This document shows, piece by piece, positions 41,413 through 52,493 of a stretch of 64,000 nucleotides of DNA; position 1 is the stretch's first letter, and every line of letters begins with the position of its first letter. Source of the stretch: Lachnospiraceae bacterium (GTDB lineage Bacteria; Bacillota; Clostridia; Lachnospirales; Lachnospiraceae); NCBI GenBank assembly GCA_021201095.1, contig JAJQFO010000096.1, forward strand, positions 1 to 64,000, read 5' to 3'. Under the pieces are notes generated by a model. It had not been told where the DNA came from and did no database searches. It was given only the letters and a program-made list of their open reading frames with translations. The translations under genes were made by a program, and so were the position numbers.

Positions 41413-41858
41413 AACTCACCTCTCCCCAGCAGCTGGTCCTCCCATCGCTGCAGATTCCCAAGAATCTCCAGCACACGCGCATGCGCCATATCCACCTGGC
41501 GGATCGCGTCGTTGATCCGCGACTGCACCAGCCAGTCGGCGACCATGCCGTCAAAAAACAGATCCGCAAAGCTCAGAAAAGAGCCGACCTCTACATTAAT
41601 ATTCATCGGGATGTCGATATCCCGCAGCTCTTTTTTTAATACCTGCAGATAATACTTCGCGTCCTCGATCTGGCGCTGCGCCTTATCCATACGCCCATGC
41701 TTGAGCATGGTGGTCACCATCCCGCCGCCAAATAAATCCAGAAGCCCCCAGTTTTTAGCTCCTTTTAACTCTCTCTGTGCATTTTCCAGACTGTCCAGGG
41801 CGCGGTTCGCAGCCGTAATCGCCTCGCGGATCTCCTTCAGTGTGTCCTGATTCGTCAT
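41409..41858 (-). CDS. Conserved helical protein of unknown function, overlapping the MATE start
   Basis: 149 aa, contains WGLLDLFGGGMVTTMLKHGRMDKAQRQIEDAK; 4-nt overlap with the next gene. Confidence 0.75.
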   Translation of the reverse strand: MTNQDTLKEIREAITAANRALDSLENAQRELKGAKNWGLLDLFGGGMVTTMLKHGRMDKAQRQIEDAKYYLQVLKKELRDIDIPMNINVEVGSFLSFADLFFDGMVADWLVQSRINDAIRQVDMAHARVLEILGNLQRWEDQLLGRGEF

Positions 41859-41914
41859 GGATATGGTCCTCCTGCTATCATAAATTCGATGCTGCCAGGC
41901 TGAGCATCAGCTGC

Positions 41915-42241
41915 CTACGCATTTCTCTCTATGGATTTCTGTGTGTCAAATCCATCCGGGTAACGCCTTTTCAGTTTATCAATATTTGCCTGCAGTACCG
42001 TCTCCAGGGGCAGATCCAGCGCTGTCGCCGCCTCCGCCAGATACCAGGCAATGTCGCCCAGCTCGTCTGCCAGATGAGCTGCATCCAGCTCATGCCCCTG
42101 CGCGAGCCACTTTTTCACAATGTCAATCGCCTCACCGGACTCCCCGCACAGCCCCATCACGCTGTTGATCAGGACATCCCTGCGGTCAAGCTCCGGGTTC
42201 AGCGTCGTCATCGCCAGCTTCTGGTATTCATTGATCGTCAT
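41915..42241 (-). CDS. MazG-like nucleotide pyrophosphohydrolase domain protein
   Basis: LMGLCGESGEAIDIVKKWLAQGHELDAAHLADELGDIAWYLAEAATAL (ExxE...ExxD). Confidence 0.9.
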   Translation of the reverse strand: MTINEYQKLAMTTLNPELDRRDVLINSVMGLCGESGEAIDIVKKWLAQGHELDAAHLADELGDIAWYLAEAATALDLPLETVLQANIDKLKRRYPDGFDTQKSIERNA

Positions 42242-42435
42242 AAATCTGTCCTTTCCGTATCTTATACAAATGGCGCCGCCACAAACGCCATCTTTTCACG
42301 AATGATTGGAACGCTCCACACTATGCATCTTCGCTGCAGCAGTGTCAGGCAAAGTTTTTCCCAAATCCATGCCGCGTTCCGCTTCGATCGAAATCGGCAC
42401 CCATGGGTTTTCAGCAGGCTCCGCCGGAAATCCTG

Positions 42436-43008
42436 TCAGACAAACTCCGTCGGGAACTTGCATAGTGTTTCATAAATTTTCGGATATTTGCGTTTTAAAG
42501 AAATCAGCCTTCCATCCTTCCCCAGGAAGCAATGACCGGTCATCCCTGTACAGCAGACCGCGTCATCCTCTGCCCGCCGTACTTCATAGCGGAGTGTCAG
42601 ACGGATGCCGTCAAATTTTTCTATCGCCGCGTGGATTTTTACCGTCTCACCAAAGCGAACGCTGATTTTGATTTTTGCTTCAATCGACAGCACCGGACTC
42701 ATGATGCCGGCTGCCTCCAGCCTGTCATAGCCATATCCGATCTCGTCCAGCACGTGTACCCTGCATTCCTCAAACCAGCGGATGAAATTGGAATGATGCA
42801 CCACTTGCATCTGATCCGTCTCATAGTACTGAACCTTGTGAATCCATGGAGTGATTGTGACGGCAGCTGCAGCCGCATCTGCAGGATCAGCCAGAGCAGG
42901 CGCCTCATTGGCAATCTTCTCTGCAGCTGCGGGCGCAGCTGTTTTTATGTCTTCCACTTTATCAATGCCAGCATTTCCTTCTATTTTTGTAGTTTTCTCC
43001 ATAATCAT
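42436..43008 (-). CDS. Acyl-CoA thioesterase, 4HBT/YbgC-like, with Ala-rich N-terminal extension
   Basis: KVQYYETDQMQVVHHSNFIRWFEECRVHVLDEIGYGYDRLEAAGIMSPV. Confidence 0.88.
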   Translation of the reverse strand: MIMEKTTKIEGNAGIDKVEDIKTAAPAAAEKIANEAPALADPADAAAAAVTITPWIHKVQYYETDQMQVVHHSNFIRWFEECRVHVLDEIGYGYDRLEAAGIMSPVLSIEAKIKISVRFGETVKIHAAIEKFDGIRLTLRYEVRRAEDDAVCCTGMTGHCFLGKDGRLISLKRKYPKIYETLCKFPTEFV

Positions 43009-43057
43009 ACATAATCCTTACTGCTAAAAGTATTTGTATAAGGTCTAAAGCCCTCAC

Positions 43058-44800
43058 TTATAATTCCTCCAGGACATAATTTTCTTTTTCACACACAACC
43101 TTGCACTTTTTCTTAAAGCAGGCGATTCCATATTTGTAAATGGTATGATATCCCTGAAGCTTCAGTTCGCGTGTGTAATCCATCCTTTCGATCTGAGCCA
43201 TCGCGTCTTTGCATCCTTCAGCAAGATGCGCATTATCAGCATACTTAAACTCCATGATCATGCCGATGCTTTCCCTGGCAATCTCGACCTTCACGTCGCA
43301 ATATCCATCGCCGCTGTCGGCATTCGTTTTCGCTTTCCAATTATCTACATTGGCTAGGATCCCGATCATAAGGCCATGGTAGAGAATCTCTTTCTTATCT
43401 TTTTGTACAGAAGAATCTCTTACCGTAATAGAATCATAAAGGTAAGATGTAAGCAGCTTTTCTGTTTTTTCCGCATTGCCAGTCTTTAACGCATCACAGA
43501 ATTCCTCAAACCGTTTGCTGTTTTTCCTGACCATGCTATTAAAGTATGCGGTGATCTGCCTGATAAAAATCTTTCGGATCTCCTTGTTTGGAATTGCGAG
43601 CTGATAAATATCTTCATCTGCTATCCCACGCTGCGTCAGATAGCCCGTTGCAAACAACACGCTCCATATATTGTCAATCGTGTCATAAATCTGATTATAT
43701 GTTAAATCCTCGTGGATTTCCTTCGAAATCGTTTCTCCCGCTACCAATGCTTCAATTTCACTCTTAGTTTGCTCATTACCTGATTTTTCAATTAATCGGC
43801 GTACCGCATCATTGCCGCTCGTGTTGGACCAGTAATCTTTGGGGCGTGCATCAGGGTCCCCGGTCAGTTCATAACAGTAACTGATAACATCCCATGGACA
43901 ATATACCTCCATATTGCCGAAGCGATATCCGTCATACCATTCCTTTACGGCATCATACTTATTATCAAGCCCGTAATAATTAAGGACTTCCCTGACTTCC
44001 CTATCCGTGAATCCAAAGTATTCATCAAAACGCACCGTAGTAATGGACAGAATATTGGGATTATTTAAACCAGTAAAAATGCTTTCCTTTGCCACGCGAA
44101 GGCATCCCGTTAGCACAGCAAAATATAGACTCTCATTGGATTTCAACGCCTTATCAAACATGCCCCGGACAAGCTTTACCATCTGAGGATAATAGTTTCC
44201 CTCGCTCGCTTTTGCCAGCGGAACATCGTACTCATCAATTAAAATAATTACCTTTTTCCCGAAATGTTTTTGTAAAAGATCGGAAAGTACACTTAAACTT
44301 CCTTTTATAACATCCTCCGACATATTGAAATAATCTGGATGATCCGGGTCAACGTTCACCAGTTTCTTATACATTTCCTTTTCCGTTTCTGTAAGACGCC
44401 CGCTTTCTAAAAGGAAATGGAACCTGAGTGCTTCCCTGCCAATTTCAGAACACAAATCGGATCTTGCACTCTCATAATCACTGCCGTCCACACTCTTTAA
44501 ACTGATCGAAATAACCGGAAATTTTCCCATGTATTTTTCGCAGAGCTGTGTCTCTCTGGAAATTTCAAGTCCTTCAAAGAGAGCGCTGTCACATCCAATT
44601 TCCAAAAATGCTTTCAGCATACTCATATTCAGAGATTTCCCAAAACGGCGCGGGCGGGTAAAAAGATTTACTTTTCCCCACGCGTTCAGTAAATCACGGA
44701 TCATTGCCGTTTTGTCGACATAGTAGAATCCCTCTGTCCGAATCTCGTGGAAATCATCAATCCCAATCGGGAGCTTCCTTTTCATTAATTTATCTGCCAT
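43058..44800 (-). CDS. AAA-ATPase-like plus PD-(D/E)XK nuclease-like protein (DUF1703-type)
   Basis: MKRKLPIGIDDFHEIRTEGFYYVDKTAMI, LFTRPRRFGKSLNMSML, VIILIDEYDVPLAKA, C-terminal IMEFKYA. Confidence 0.92.
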   Translation of the reverse strand: MADKLMKRKLPIGIDDFHEIRTEGFYYVDKTAMIRDLLNAWGKVNLFTRPRRFGKSLNMSMLKAFLEIGCDSALFEGLEISRETQLCEKYMGKFPVISISLKSVDGSDYESARSDLCSEIGREALRFHFLLESGRLTETEKEMYKKLVNVDPDHPDYFNMSEDVIKGSLSVLSDLLQKHFGKKVIILIDEYDVPLAKASEGNYYPQMVKLVRGMFDKALKSNESLYFAVLTGCLRVAKESIFTGLNNPNILSITTVRFDEYFGFTDREVREVLNYYGLDNKYDAVKEWYDGYRFGNMEVYCPWDVISYCYELTGDPDARPKDYWSNTSGNDAVRRLIEKSGNEQTKSEIEALVAGETISKEIHEDLTYNQIYDTIDNIWSVLFATGYLTQRGIADEDIYQLAIPNKEIRKIFIRQITAYFNSMVRKNSKRFEEFCDALKTGNAEKTEKLLTSYLYDSITVRDSSVQKDKKEILYHGLMIGILANVDNWKAKTNADSGDGYCDVKVEIARESIGMIMEFKYADNAHLAEGCKDAMAQIERMDYTRELKLQGYHTIYKYGIACFKKKCKVVCEKENYVLEEL

Positions 44801-45053
44801 GAATAAAACGCTCCTTTCCTCACATCAAATCTTGGATTCGCCCTCACATTTCTATTGATTTCTATTGCTATTATACATATATTTGCTGGTAAATCAACCT
44901 TGCGGGCAGCAAAAAAGGCTAAAAATCAAAGGTTGAAAATCATGGGAAGCAAGAATAGAAGAAGCCCCGCGAGAGCTTTTCTCCACATGCTATATGCTTT
45001 CATACGAACTTCACAGCAAGTGCAAAAACCTGTGCTGAATAGTTATAAAAAAT

Positions 45054-46421
45054 CTACAGCAGCGCCAGCCGCCGCCACGACCCCCGGAAATAACGAATCA
45101 AAAAGCACAGAATCCGGAACACCCAATCGATCACCATGCCGATCCAGACGCCCACCGCGCCGTAGCCCATCTGCTGCCCCAGCACGATGCTGATGCCGAT
45201 CCGGAATACGCACATGGAAAAAATGGAGATGCCCATGGTATATTTCACATCGTTGCACGCACGCAGCATGTTGGGAAAGGTAAACGCCATCGGCCAGAGC
45301 AGGATCGCAAATCCATCATGAATCCGCACCAGCAGGGCCGCCAGCGCGGTGGTCTCTTCTCCCAGCCCGTAAAGAGTCAGAATCGGATCCAGGAACAGCA
45401 GAATCGAGCCGGCACACACAAGCGTCAGCGCATAGGCACAAAGGATCAGTTTTTTCGTGTAATAACGGATCTGTTCCTCATCTCCCGCCCCGACACAGCG
45501 GCCGATCACGGCAATCATGGCCAGGTTCATGGCCTGTCCGCCGATACAGCCCATAGAATCCAGGCTGTTAGCCACGCCGTTCGCTGCGATCTGGACCGTA
45601 CCAAAACCGGAAATGATGCTGACGACCACGACACGTCCCAGCTGAAAAATGCCGTTTTCAATGCCGCTCGGAATGCCGATCAGGTAAATGCGCCGGATCA
45701 GATTCCTGTCAAAGCGAAACTTTCCGGGAGCAATGTGAATCTCCAGCTTCGGATTGTGCAGCAAAACATACAGGACGATCGCCGCAAACGCGCGGGAAAT
45801 CAGCGACGGCACCGCGACGCCGACCACACCCGCGTGCAGGACGAAAATACCGACGGCATTGCCGACCACGTTGATCAGATTCATAACAATGGAAACCTTC
45901 AGCGTGATTTTCGCATTATTCATGACACGAAAAATTGCGGCGGAGGCGTTATAGACAGCCAGAAACGGATAGGACAGTGCGGAAATCGCCATGTAAAGCG
46001 CGGCCGCCGCAAATACATCCGCATCAATACTGCCAAAAAACAGACGGATCAGCGACTGTCTGCCCAAAATGATCAAAATGGAGAGCACGATCGTAATTAA
46101 TAGTGTCGAAACAATCAGCTGCATCACCGAATGGCAGGCGCTATCGCGCTTTTTGGCACCCAGAAACTGCGATGTCACGACCGCGCCGCCGGTCGAGAGC
46201 GCGGAAAGCACCGCGAACACCAGATTATTAATCATATCTACCAGTGACACACCGGAGACGGCCGCCTCCCCCGCGTTGGACACCATCATCGTATCCGCCA
46301 TTCCGACCGTGATTGCAAGCGCCTGCTCCAGCACCAGCGGCAAAATCAGAATCAGCAGGTCATGGTTGGAAAACAGCCGGCTGACCGGCTGTCTGTTGTT
46401 TGTTGTCGTTTTACGCATCAT
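45054..46421 (-). CDS. MATE-family efflux transporter (second copy)
   Basis: ILPLVLEQALAITVGMADTMMVSNAGEAAVSGVSLVDMINNLVFAVLSALSTGGAVVTSQFLGA. Confidence 0.9.
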   Translation of the reverse strand: MMRKTTTNNRQPVSRLFSNHDLLILILPLVLEQALAITVGMADTMMVSNAGEAAVSGVSLVDMINNLVFAVLSALSTGGAVVTSQFLGAKKRDSACHSVMQLIVSTLLITIVLSILIILGRQSLIRLFFGSIDADVFAAAALYMAISALSYPFLAVYNASAAIFRVMNNAKITLKVSIVMNLINVVGNAVGIFVLHAGVVGVAVPSLISRAFAAIVLYVLLHNPKLEIHIAPGKFRFDRNLIRRIYLIGIPSGIENGIFQLGRVVVVSIISGFGTVQIAANGVANSLDSMGCIGGQAMNLAMIAVIGRCVGAGDEEQIRYYTKKLILCAYALTLVCAGSILLFLDPILTLYGLGEETTALAALLVRIHDGFAILLWPMAFTFPNMLRACNDVKYTMGISIFSMCVFRIGISIVLGQQMGYGAVGVWIGMVIDWVFRILCFLIRYFRGSWRRLALL

Positions 46422-46978
46422 TCTGCCGTTTCCTTTCCCAGATACCGGTTCACTTCCCGCATCACATCAAGCAGATTTTCCAGATCCCGCTCCCACTCTC
46501 CTGTCTCCAGGGAATGGTTCGCGTCCGCAATTATGAAAAGCGGCAAATTTCTCTTTTCGCACTCCGCTTTCACGATCTCGGTCTTCACCCAGCCGTCCTT
46601 CGTGCCGTGGAAGACAATCCCCGGCTGCTCCATCAGCGGAAACGACTGCGCAACCGGCGTGAAATAAACATTTTTCGTCGTCAGATGATGCTTCTTCCCG
46701 TAAGCAGACGCGATCGCCGTGCCGACACTTTTCGATAGAAACAAAATCTCCTCATACGCGGAAAAGTCCACATTTTTCAAAAGCTCTTCCGCCTGCTCCA
46801 GTGCCAGATAAAAACATTCCTCCATCTTTTTGGCATCACCCTTGACGCCGGACGGAAAATTGCCATAGGGCACATCCATCAAGTCATAGCCGTGTGCCGC
46901 GGCAACCTTTTTCCCATAATAGAGCAGCGGCTTATCCACATGATAGCCGATGCCCGGAAATGCGACTGCAAGCTTCAT
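46418..46978 (-). CDS. Alpha/beta-hydrolase-like protein
   Basis: LFLSKSVGTAIASAYGKK nucleophile-elbow-like motif, IVFHGTKDGWV, ADANHSLETG. Confidence 0.7.
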   Translation of the reverse strand: MKLAVAFPGIGYHVDKPLLYYGKKVAAAHGYDLMDVPYGNFPSGVKGDAKKMEECFYLALEQAEELLKNVDFSAYEEILFLSKSVGTAIASAYGKKHHLTTKNVYFTPVAQSFPLMEQPGIVFHGTKDGWVKTEIVKAECEKRNLPLFIIADANHSLETGEWERDLENLLDVMREVNRYLGKETAE

Positions 46979-47112
46979 TTTTTCATCTGCCTCCTCATTC
47001 TCTGATCATTTACAGGCCACACGATCCAGTTTTGTACAATTAAGTCTTACTGAATTCCATCCCCTTATTCTTATTAGCCGAAGAACACCTGCTTTCCCGA
47101 ATTTGCGCAATT

Positions 47113-48180
47113 TCAGCCGCTGCAAGACCCGGTCGATGTCAGCCATCTTCTGCGAACCCCTTTACTTATCAAAGCCGATATCTGGTGAATGCACCATCCG
47201 GAAAGAAAAGAGAGTACGAACACAAGCCCTGTTGCCAGCAGTCCCCTCCACCAATACTGAGATGCCGCATATCCCTTCTCCCAGGCGAAAATTTTCTGGT
47301 CAAAAACGCAGGAAATCAGGTACATCTCCAGCGTCACGCCGGATATGAGCGCCGCCATCCGGCAAATCGTCTCATTTTTACACTCAAGCTGGTACACGGC
47401 CAGAAAAAGCAGCACCGTAATCGCCGCCGTCCCCGCGTGATTGTAGCTGATTGTAAAGCCATTTTCCATCTTGGTGCCCTGCGAAGTCACACAATTAACC
47501 AGGGCAAAAGCCACCGCGATCGCCGCCACGCCCGCCAGGCAAAGTCCCCGGCTGACCTTCGGCTGATACGTCCGGATATAACATCCGATCAGATAATAAG
47601 TGAAAAAATATAAATTCACCCAGTAATTCGGAATCAGGTTCAGCGTGTTTTCTCCATCCAGCGTCAGCACGTTGACCGTCTTCGGCAGGATCGTCAGTAG
47701 CAGCATCACCGCCACCATCCGCCGGTGCATTTTCTGCGAACCGGCCGCATTCCAGGCCAGATTCACAAAGGGGCTCAAAAGCAGCAGACCGATATACATT
47801 TCTATGTACCACCCATAATTTGCCCCGGAAAAATCGAAAAACTCCACGATCCACTGATACAGAGTCTTTTCAGTACCGGCCACCAGTATTTTATAGCCGA
47901 TACAGATGAACGAAATGATCGCCCACGAAATCAGGATCGGCACCAGCGAAAAATAATAGCCCCGCGACCAGGTCTTCCCACATTTTAAGTACCCGGTAAT
48001 CACCAGAAACATCGGCACACAGCACATAAAAATAATCCTGCCGCTCACAGCCGCAATCATCACCGGGTTGTCCACCGGCTTGCTGTAAAAACCATTGCGC
48101 AGGAAAAAATGCAGCCAGTACAGCAAGCATAAAGCCAGAATGCGGGCCACATCCAGACCAAAAAATCGTTTCTTCTCCAT
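47113..48180 (-). CDS. Membrane acyltransferase (acyltransferase family 3-like)
   Basis: RFFGLDVARILALCLLYWLHFFLRNG, multi-TM. Confidence 0.78.
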   Translation of the reverse strand: MEKKRFFGLDVARILALCLLYWLHFFLRNGFYSKPVDNPVMIAAVSGRIIFMCCVPMFLVITGYLKCGKTWSRGYYFSLVPILISWAIISFICIGYKILVAGTEKTLYQWIVEFFDFSGANYGWYIEMYIGLLLLSPFVNLAWNAAGSQKMHRRMVAVMLLLTILPKTVNVLTLDGENTLNLIPNYWVNLYFFTYYLIGCYIRTYQPKVSRGLCLAGVAAIAVAFALVNCVTSQGTKMENGFTISYNHAGTAAITVLLFLAVYQLECKNETICRMAALISGVTLEMYLISCVFDQKIFAWEKGYAASQYWWRGLLATGLVFVLSFLSGWCIHQISALISKGVRRRWLTSTGSCSG

Positions 48181-48207
48181 TTTTCTCTCCCTTTAAAAAT
48201 TCAGTTT

Positions 48208-51200
48208 TTATGCAGCTTCTTTGTACTGCAAATAAACGTACTCGTAGATTCTCCTTCGATATTCTGAGATGCGGATTTCATCATAGCTTTCCGGAAGTTC
48301 TTCCCAGAGGACATCGCGAATCAGGTTATCTACCGCAGCTTTTGTTTCCTGTTTATCTGTCCAATGATCCAGTTCGGCGATCTTTGCTTTGATTTTTGCC
48401 AGCAGGTCTACGGCTACTTCTTTTAGTTTCTTAATATCCTGCCTGGACAGATTGTCCTGAAACAGCAAATCATACAAAGACAGCTCTTCATCGCTTGAAA
48501 ATCCTTCCCGGACATAGCGCTGCTGCTCACGGTCCAGATTAGAAGCTAAATCCATCAATTCCATGAACGTCTTTTCTATGGTTGCCCTGTCCTGTTCGGC
48601 ATTATACTGATTTATAATTTCCTGATATCGTTCATAGTAGTTGATGCGTCCCGGGTTAACCGCTATCATCTGTTCCAGACGCATGGCAATCAGATTTTCC
48701 AGGTCCTTCATAACCAGATTCTTTTTCTTTGCTCTGGCAAATTCCCGGCGCAGTAAATCAAAATCAATCTTGCTGATATCAAACTGCCGGGAGGGAACAA
48801 GGCCATTCCCCTGGCGTTCAATGAGTATATACTCATTTACAATACCGTTGATCTGCACCATCAGATCCGTGTTGTCGGCATGTTTGCGCTTTTTCTGAAG
48901 TTCCTCATAAATCGCAAGGATCGCATCCTTATATGCTCTGGTTTCCTGGTCTACATCATCTCTGTTGGCATATTTCATCAGCCGATTTAACTCAACCGCA
49001 TAGGTCTGGAATGTCTTTTTGATTTCCAGCGTTTCGCACATGGCATTTGCAGCATCCTGAAGCAATGCCAGTTTCTTAAAATCAGTTGCGTCTATCAAAG
49101 CTTTCAACGAAAAATTATGTTCAGCCAGATAATCATTGGCGGCGCCGACCACCTCATAAATCCTTGCAATCAACTCATCCTTATCAATAGTTGGGTCAGC
49201 TCGATTGCCGCCATCGGCATTTGCCGTATAATCTGCAAGCGCTTTCCTCAGTGCCTTAACAATGCCGACGTAATCGACAATCAGCCCGTTGCTCTTCCCC
49301 TCGTTCACACGATTAGCCCTGGCTATCGTCTGCATCAGGGTGTGGGCTTTCAGCGGTTTGTCCAGATAGAGGCAGGAGAGACTCTTTACATCAAAACCAG
49401 TTAGCCACATAGCGCAGACAAAAACGATGCGGAAGTTACTGGAGCTATCCTTAAATTCCCTGTCCAGCTCCCGTCTTTCCATCTTTTCCCGATGCGGCAG
49501 AATATCCAGTCCCCATTTTTTGAATGTCTGAATCTCATTCTGCTCCTGACTGATGACAACTGCCATTTCGGTTTCTTCCATCCACCGCAGTTTTCGCTCC
49601 AATTCCTGCGTTTCCTGCTGTGTTGCAGTTTTTAGCTTATCCCTTACAGTTTCGATTTCCTCCTGCCAATATTCCTGCACATAGTTATACATCCGCACAC
49701 AGGTTACTTTGTTCAGGCAGACAAACATCGCTTTACCGCTTGTCCACAGGTCAGAATAATGTCCAACAAAATCCTTGGCAATGGAGCGCAGTCTCGGCTC
49801 CGCCGTCAGAATATGAATCTCTTTGGCAAATTCGCGTTCCAGCTTTTCCTGCTGCGCCGCGTCCAGATCGGCGGCTTCAATGGCATCCATAATTTCATCT
49901 GTAATTTCCGGGTGCTCCAGCTGGACGATTTTGTCCGCCCGGTTTTCGTAATAGAGGGGAACCGTCGCACCGTCATCAACGGCCCGTTTAAAGTCATAGA
50001 CAGAGACATATCCGCCGAAGGTTCTCTCTGTAATATTATCATTGGAAAGCAGCGGCGTCCCAGTGAAACCAATTCGAGAGGCCGTGGGCAGCAGCTCCAT
50101 CATATGATCAGCAAAAATTCCATACTGGCTGCGGTGTGCCTCGTCGGACATGATAATAATATCGTGATCCGGATAAATGGGCGGCGTTCCAGGCTGATTG
50201 AACTTCTGAATCAACGTGAAAATGAAGCCTGGATTTCCCCTTAGCATCTCAATCAACGCTTTGCCGCTGGGCGCAATAAACTTTTTCGCTTTCGCTTTTC
50301 CCAGCAGACCGCAGTTTTCAAAAGTGTCGCTGATTTGCTTATTCAATTCGTCCCGGTCTGTCAGCACCACAAACGTCGGAGAGCCTTCATACTTCCTCCG
50401 AATCTTCTGCGCCAGAAATACCATAGAATAGCTCTTACCGGAACCCTGCGTGTGCCAGAAAACACCCAGCTTACCGTCCTTCAGATTTCTGGCTTCATAT
50501 GCTTTTACCGCTTCATTGACTCCAAGATACTGATGGTTTCGGGCGAGAATTTTAGTCGTGTGACCGCCGGAGTGGTCAAAAAGAATGAAATTTTCAAAGA
50601 GATCAAGGAAGGTTTCTTTTCTACAGATACCCCTCAGCATAGTTTCTAAAGCAACGTCACCCTCATCGCTCTCTTTCAGCCGCTTCCACTCGTGGAAGAA
50701 TTCGTACTTGCTGCCCAGCGTGCCGACTTTTGCCTCCACGCCGTTGGAGAGCATCAGGAAGGCATTGTAATAGAACAGATGTGGAATGGTGTCAAGATAA
50801 TCCGTGTAATTGTCCGTGTAGGCGTTCTGCACATCCACAGTCGTCTTTTTCAATTCCACAAACAGCAGGGGAATCCCGTTGACAAAGCCGACAATATCTG
50901 TTCGCCGCCGGTAAAGGTCGCCATGGATTTTCAGTTCCTTAATGGCAAGAAAATGATTCTCCAGAGGATGTTTGAAGTCGATCACGACCGCTATTCTCGT
51001 ATCAGTCTGACCGTCAGGCTTTTTCACTGTGACCGGGATCCCATCCCGAATCAGAAAATATTTCTCCTCGTTGATCTGCATCAAAGAAGCGGTGGAAAGC
51101 TTTTTTTCCAGTGTCTTCTGTGCTTCGTCCACCTGAGAGGGTGTAATCCACGGGTTCAGCTTTTTCAGGGCTGCCCGAAAATACCGGGTCAGCAGAATTT

Positions 51201-51351
51201 CCCTGTAGCTCGTCCGGCCAAAGGTGCCGTCAGCCCCTAAAATCTCCGTATTATAGGCAAAAGCAACCTCCCAGCCCAGCTCATCGTGCAGAAGATGGCC
51301 GGCAGACTCCTGAACTAATGTATTTTCAGAGTAGTCGTAGCTCAATATCAC
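48208..51351 (-). CDS. hsdR: Type I restriction enzyme R subunit
   Basis: DIVGFVNGIPLLFVELKK nuclease motif, WHTQGSGKSYSM Walker A, IIIMSDEAHRSQYG DEAH, QTIARANRV. Confidence 0.95.
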   Translation of the reverse strand: MILSYDYSENTLVQESAGHLLHDELGWEVAFAYNTEILGADGTFGRTSYREILLTRYFRAALKKLNPWITPSQVDEAQKTLEKKLSTASLMQINEEKYFLIRDGIPVTVKKPDGQTDTRIAVVIDFKHPLENHFLAIKELKIHGDLYRRRTDIVGFVNGIPLLFVELKKTTVDVQNAYTDNYTDYLDTIPHLFYYNAFLMLSNGVEAKVGTLGSKYEFFHEWKRLKESDEGDVALETMLRGICRKETFLDLFENFILFDHSGGHTTKILARNHQYLGVNEAVKAYEARNLKDGKLGVFWHTQGSGKSYSMVFLAQKIRRKYEGSPTFVVLTDRDELNKQISDTFENCGLLGKAKAKKFIAPSGKALIEMLRGNPGFIFTLIQKFNQPGTPPIYPDHDIIIMSDEAHRSQYGIFADHMMELLPTASRIGFTGTPLLSNDNITERTFGGYVSVYDFKRAVDDGATVPLYYENRADKIVQLEHPEITDEIMDAIEAADLDAAQQEKLEREFAKEIHILTAEPRLRSIAKDFVGHYSDLWTSGKAMFVCLNKVTCVRMYNYVQEYWQEEIETVRDKLKTATQQETQELERKLRWMEETEMAVVISQEQNEIQTFKKWGLDILPHREKMERRELDREFKDSSSNFRIVFVCAMWLTGFDVKSLSCLYLDKPLKAHTLMQTIARANRVNEGKSNGLIVDYVGIVKALRKALADYTANADGGNRADPTIDKDELIARIYEVVGAANDYLAEHNFSLKALIDATDFKKLALLQDAANAMCETLEIKKTFQTYAVELNRLMKYANRDDVDQETRAYKDAILAIYEELQKKRKHADNTDLMVQINGIVNEYILIERQGNGLVPSRQFDISKIDFDLLRREFARAKKKNLVMKDLENLIAMRLEQMIAVNPGRINYYERYQEIINQYNAEQDRATIEKTFMELMDLASNLDREQQRYVREGFSSDEELSLYDLLFQDNLSRQDIKKLKEVAVDLLAKIKAKIAELDHWTDKQETKAAVDNLIRDVLWEELPESYDEIRISEYRRRIYEYVYLQYKEAA

Positions 51352-52493
51352 TTCACCTCCAACTCTCCATTCATCAGCCTGGGCAACAGGCGGTCACGGG
51401 CCTGTATAGCTTTTGAAGTTTGCTCTCTGCAAGTATCTATCTTTGTAAAAATACCAGTCACAATTTGCTCAAAGGCGTTCGCAATATTAGATGTAGGCAC
51501 AAGAATTTCCTCGGCTTTTAAATACTTAAAATGTCGTGCATAATGATAGTTTGATAAATCAACATTTACAAGACTACAGTATAGTAACCGCTGCGGCATC
51601 CGAAGTTCTCCAGATACAACTAATTGTGTTCCATCGGCACCCTTTGCAAAAGGAAATGTAATCAGTTTCAAAATCCTTGTATGATCGCCAAAAACGATGA
51701 TTGGCTCATCCGGTACAACCATCGCTTCCGCATCATTAGTATATCCAGCTATAAATTTTTTGCTTTGATCTATCACGGGTATATTCCCATTCTGTAAATA
51801 GTCAGCAGTCTGGATTTGCTTTGTACGTGGTACCTTTTTGAGGACATCGCCAACAGGCACTTTTTCCCATCCCATCGGTACCCCATCCACGATCTCCGTT
51901 GTCTCCCATCCTGGAAAGCGCAAATCTACAAACCACTCCTTATATATCCGTTGTACAGCCTCCTCCAGCAGCTTGATTTGCTTGCGATTGTTTTCAATAA
52001 GGTCATCGTAAGCAGAAAGAATATCGGCAATGCGACGCTGGACGAGAAGAACTGGCATATCTATAACAACATTTTTCAGTTTTTCTCCAGGCATATGCTT
52101 AATAGTAGCCCCTGTGAAATATTGCTCTAATTCTCCACGTCTACCTGCCCATAAAAACCAATAATATAAAAAACGAAAATCCAAGCAATCATGTTTTCGA
52201 ACACGATGTAGAGCTTTCTGGATTTTCATATCAGGAATCTGGTTTTTCCATAAAGCACATCTTCCGGGTTCGCCGCCTTCACATATCACAAGGTCGCCGT
52301 AGCGAAGACCATACCGCTCATCCTCATCTTCTTCAAATCTCATTTGAGGAAGATCATTAAGATCAAATTCACCCCATCGAACATTTACATTCGCAAGATA
52401 CGGTTTAAATTCGCCTTTATTCTTCTTCTGATCTAGCATTTTTCCAAGGCAAGAATCGGTGACATCACCTAATTTAATCTTTTCCCATCTCAT
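51348..52493 (-). CDS. hsdS: Type I restriction enzyme specificity subunit
   Basis: Two TRD-like halves separated by QRRIADILSAYDDLIENNRKQIKLLEEAVQRIYKEWFVDLRFPG; 4-nt overlap with hsdR. Confidence 0.93.
   Translation of the reverse strand: MRWEKIKLGDVTDSCLGKMLDQKKNKGEFKPYLANVNVRWGEFDLNDLPQMRFEEDEDERYGLRYGDLVICEGGEPGRCALWKNQIPDMKIQKALHRVRKHDCLDFRFLYYWFLWAGRRGELEQYFTGATIKHMPGEKLKNVVIDMPVLLVQRRIADILSAYDDLIENNRKQIKLLEEAVQRIYKEWFVDLRFPGWETTEIVDGVPMGWEKVPVGDVLKKVPRTKQIQTADYLQNGNIPVIDQSKKFIAGYTNDAEAMVVPDEPIIVFGDHTRILKLITFPFAKGADGTQLVVSGELRMPQRLLYCSLVNVDLSNYHYARHFKYLKAEEILVPTSNIANAFEQIVTGIFTKIDTCREQTSKAIQARDRLLPRLMNGELEVK

Noticed and set aside
40051-46421. The two MATE genes as a recent tandem duplication
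   Set aside because: The proteins are clearly divergent and separated by unrelated genes; ordinary paralogy is sufficient.
48208-52493. Intact, functional type I R-M system
   Set aside because: hsdR and hsdS look complete but hsdM lacks its N-terminal region, so I would not call the system functional from this window.
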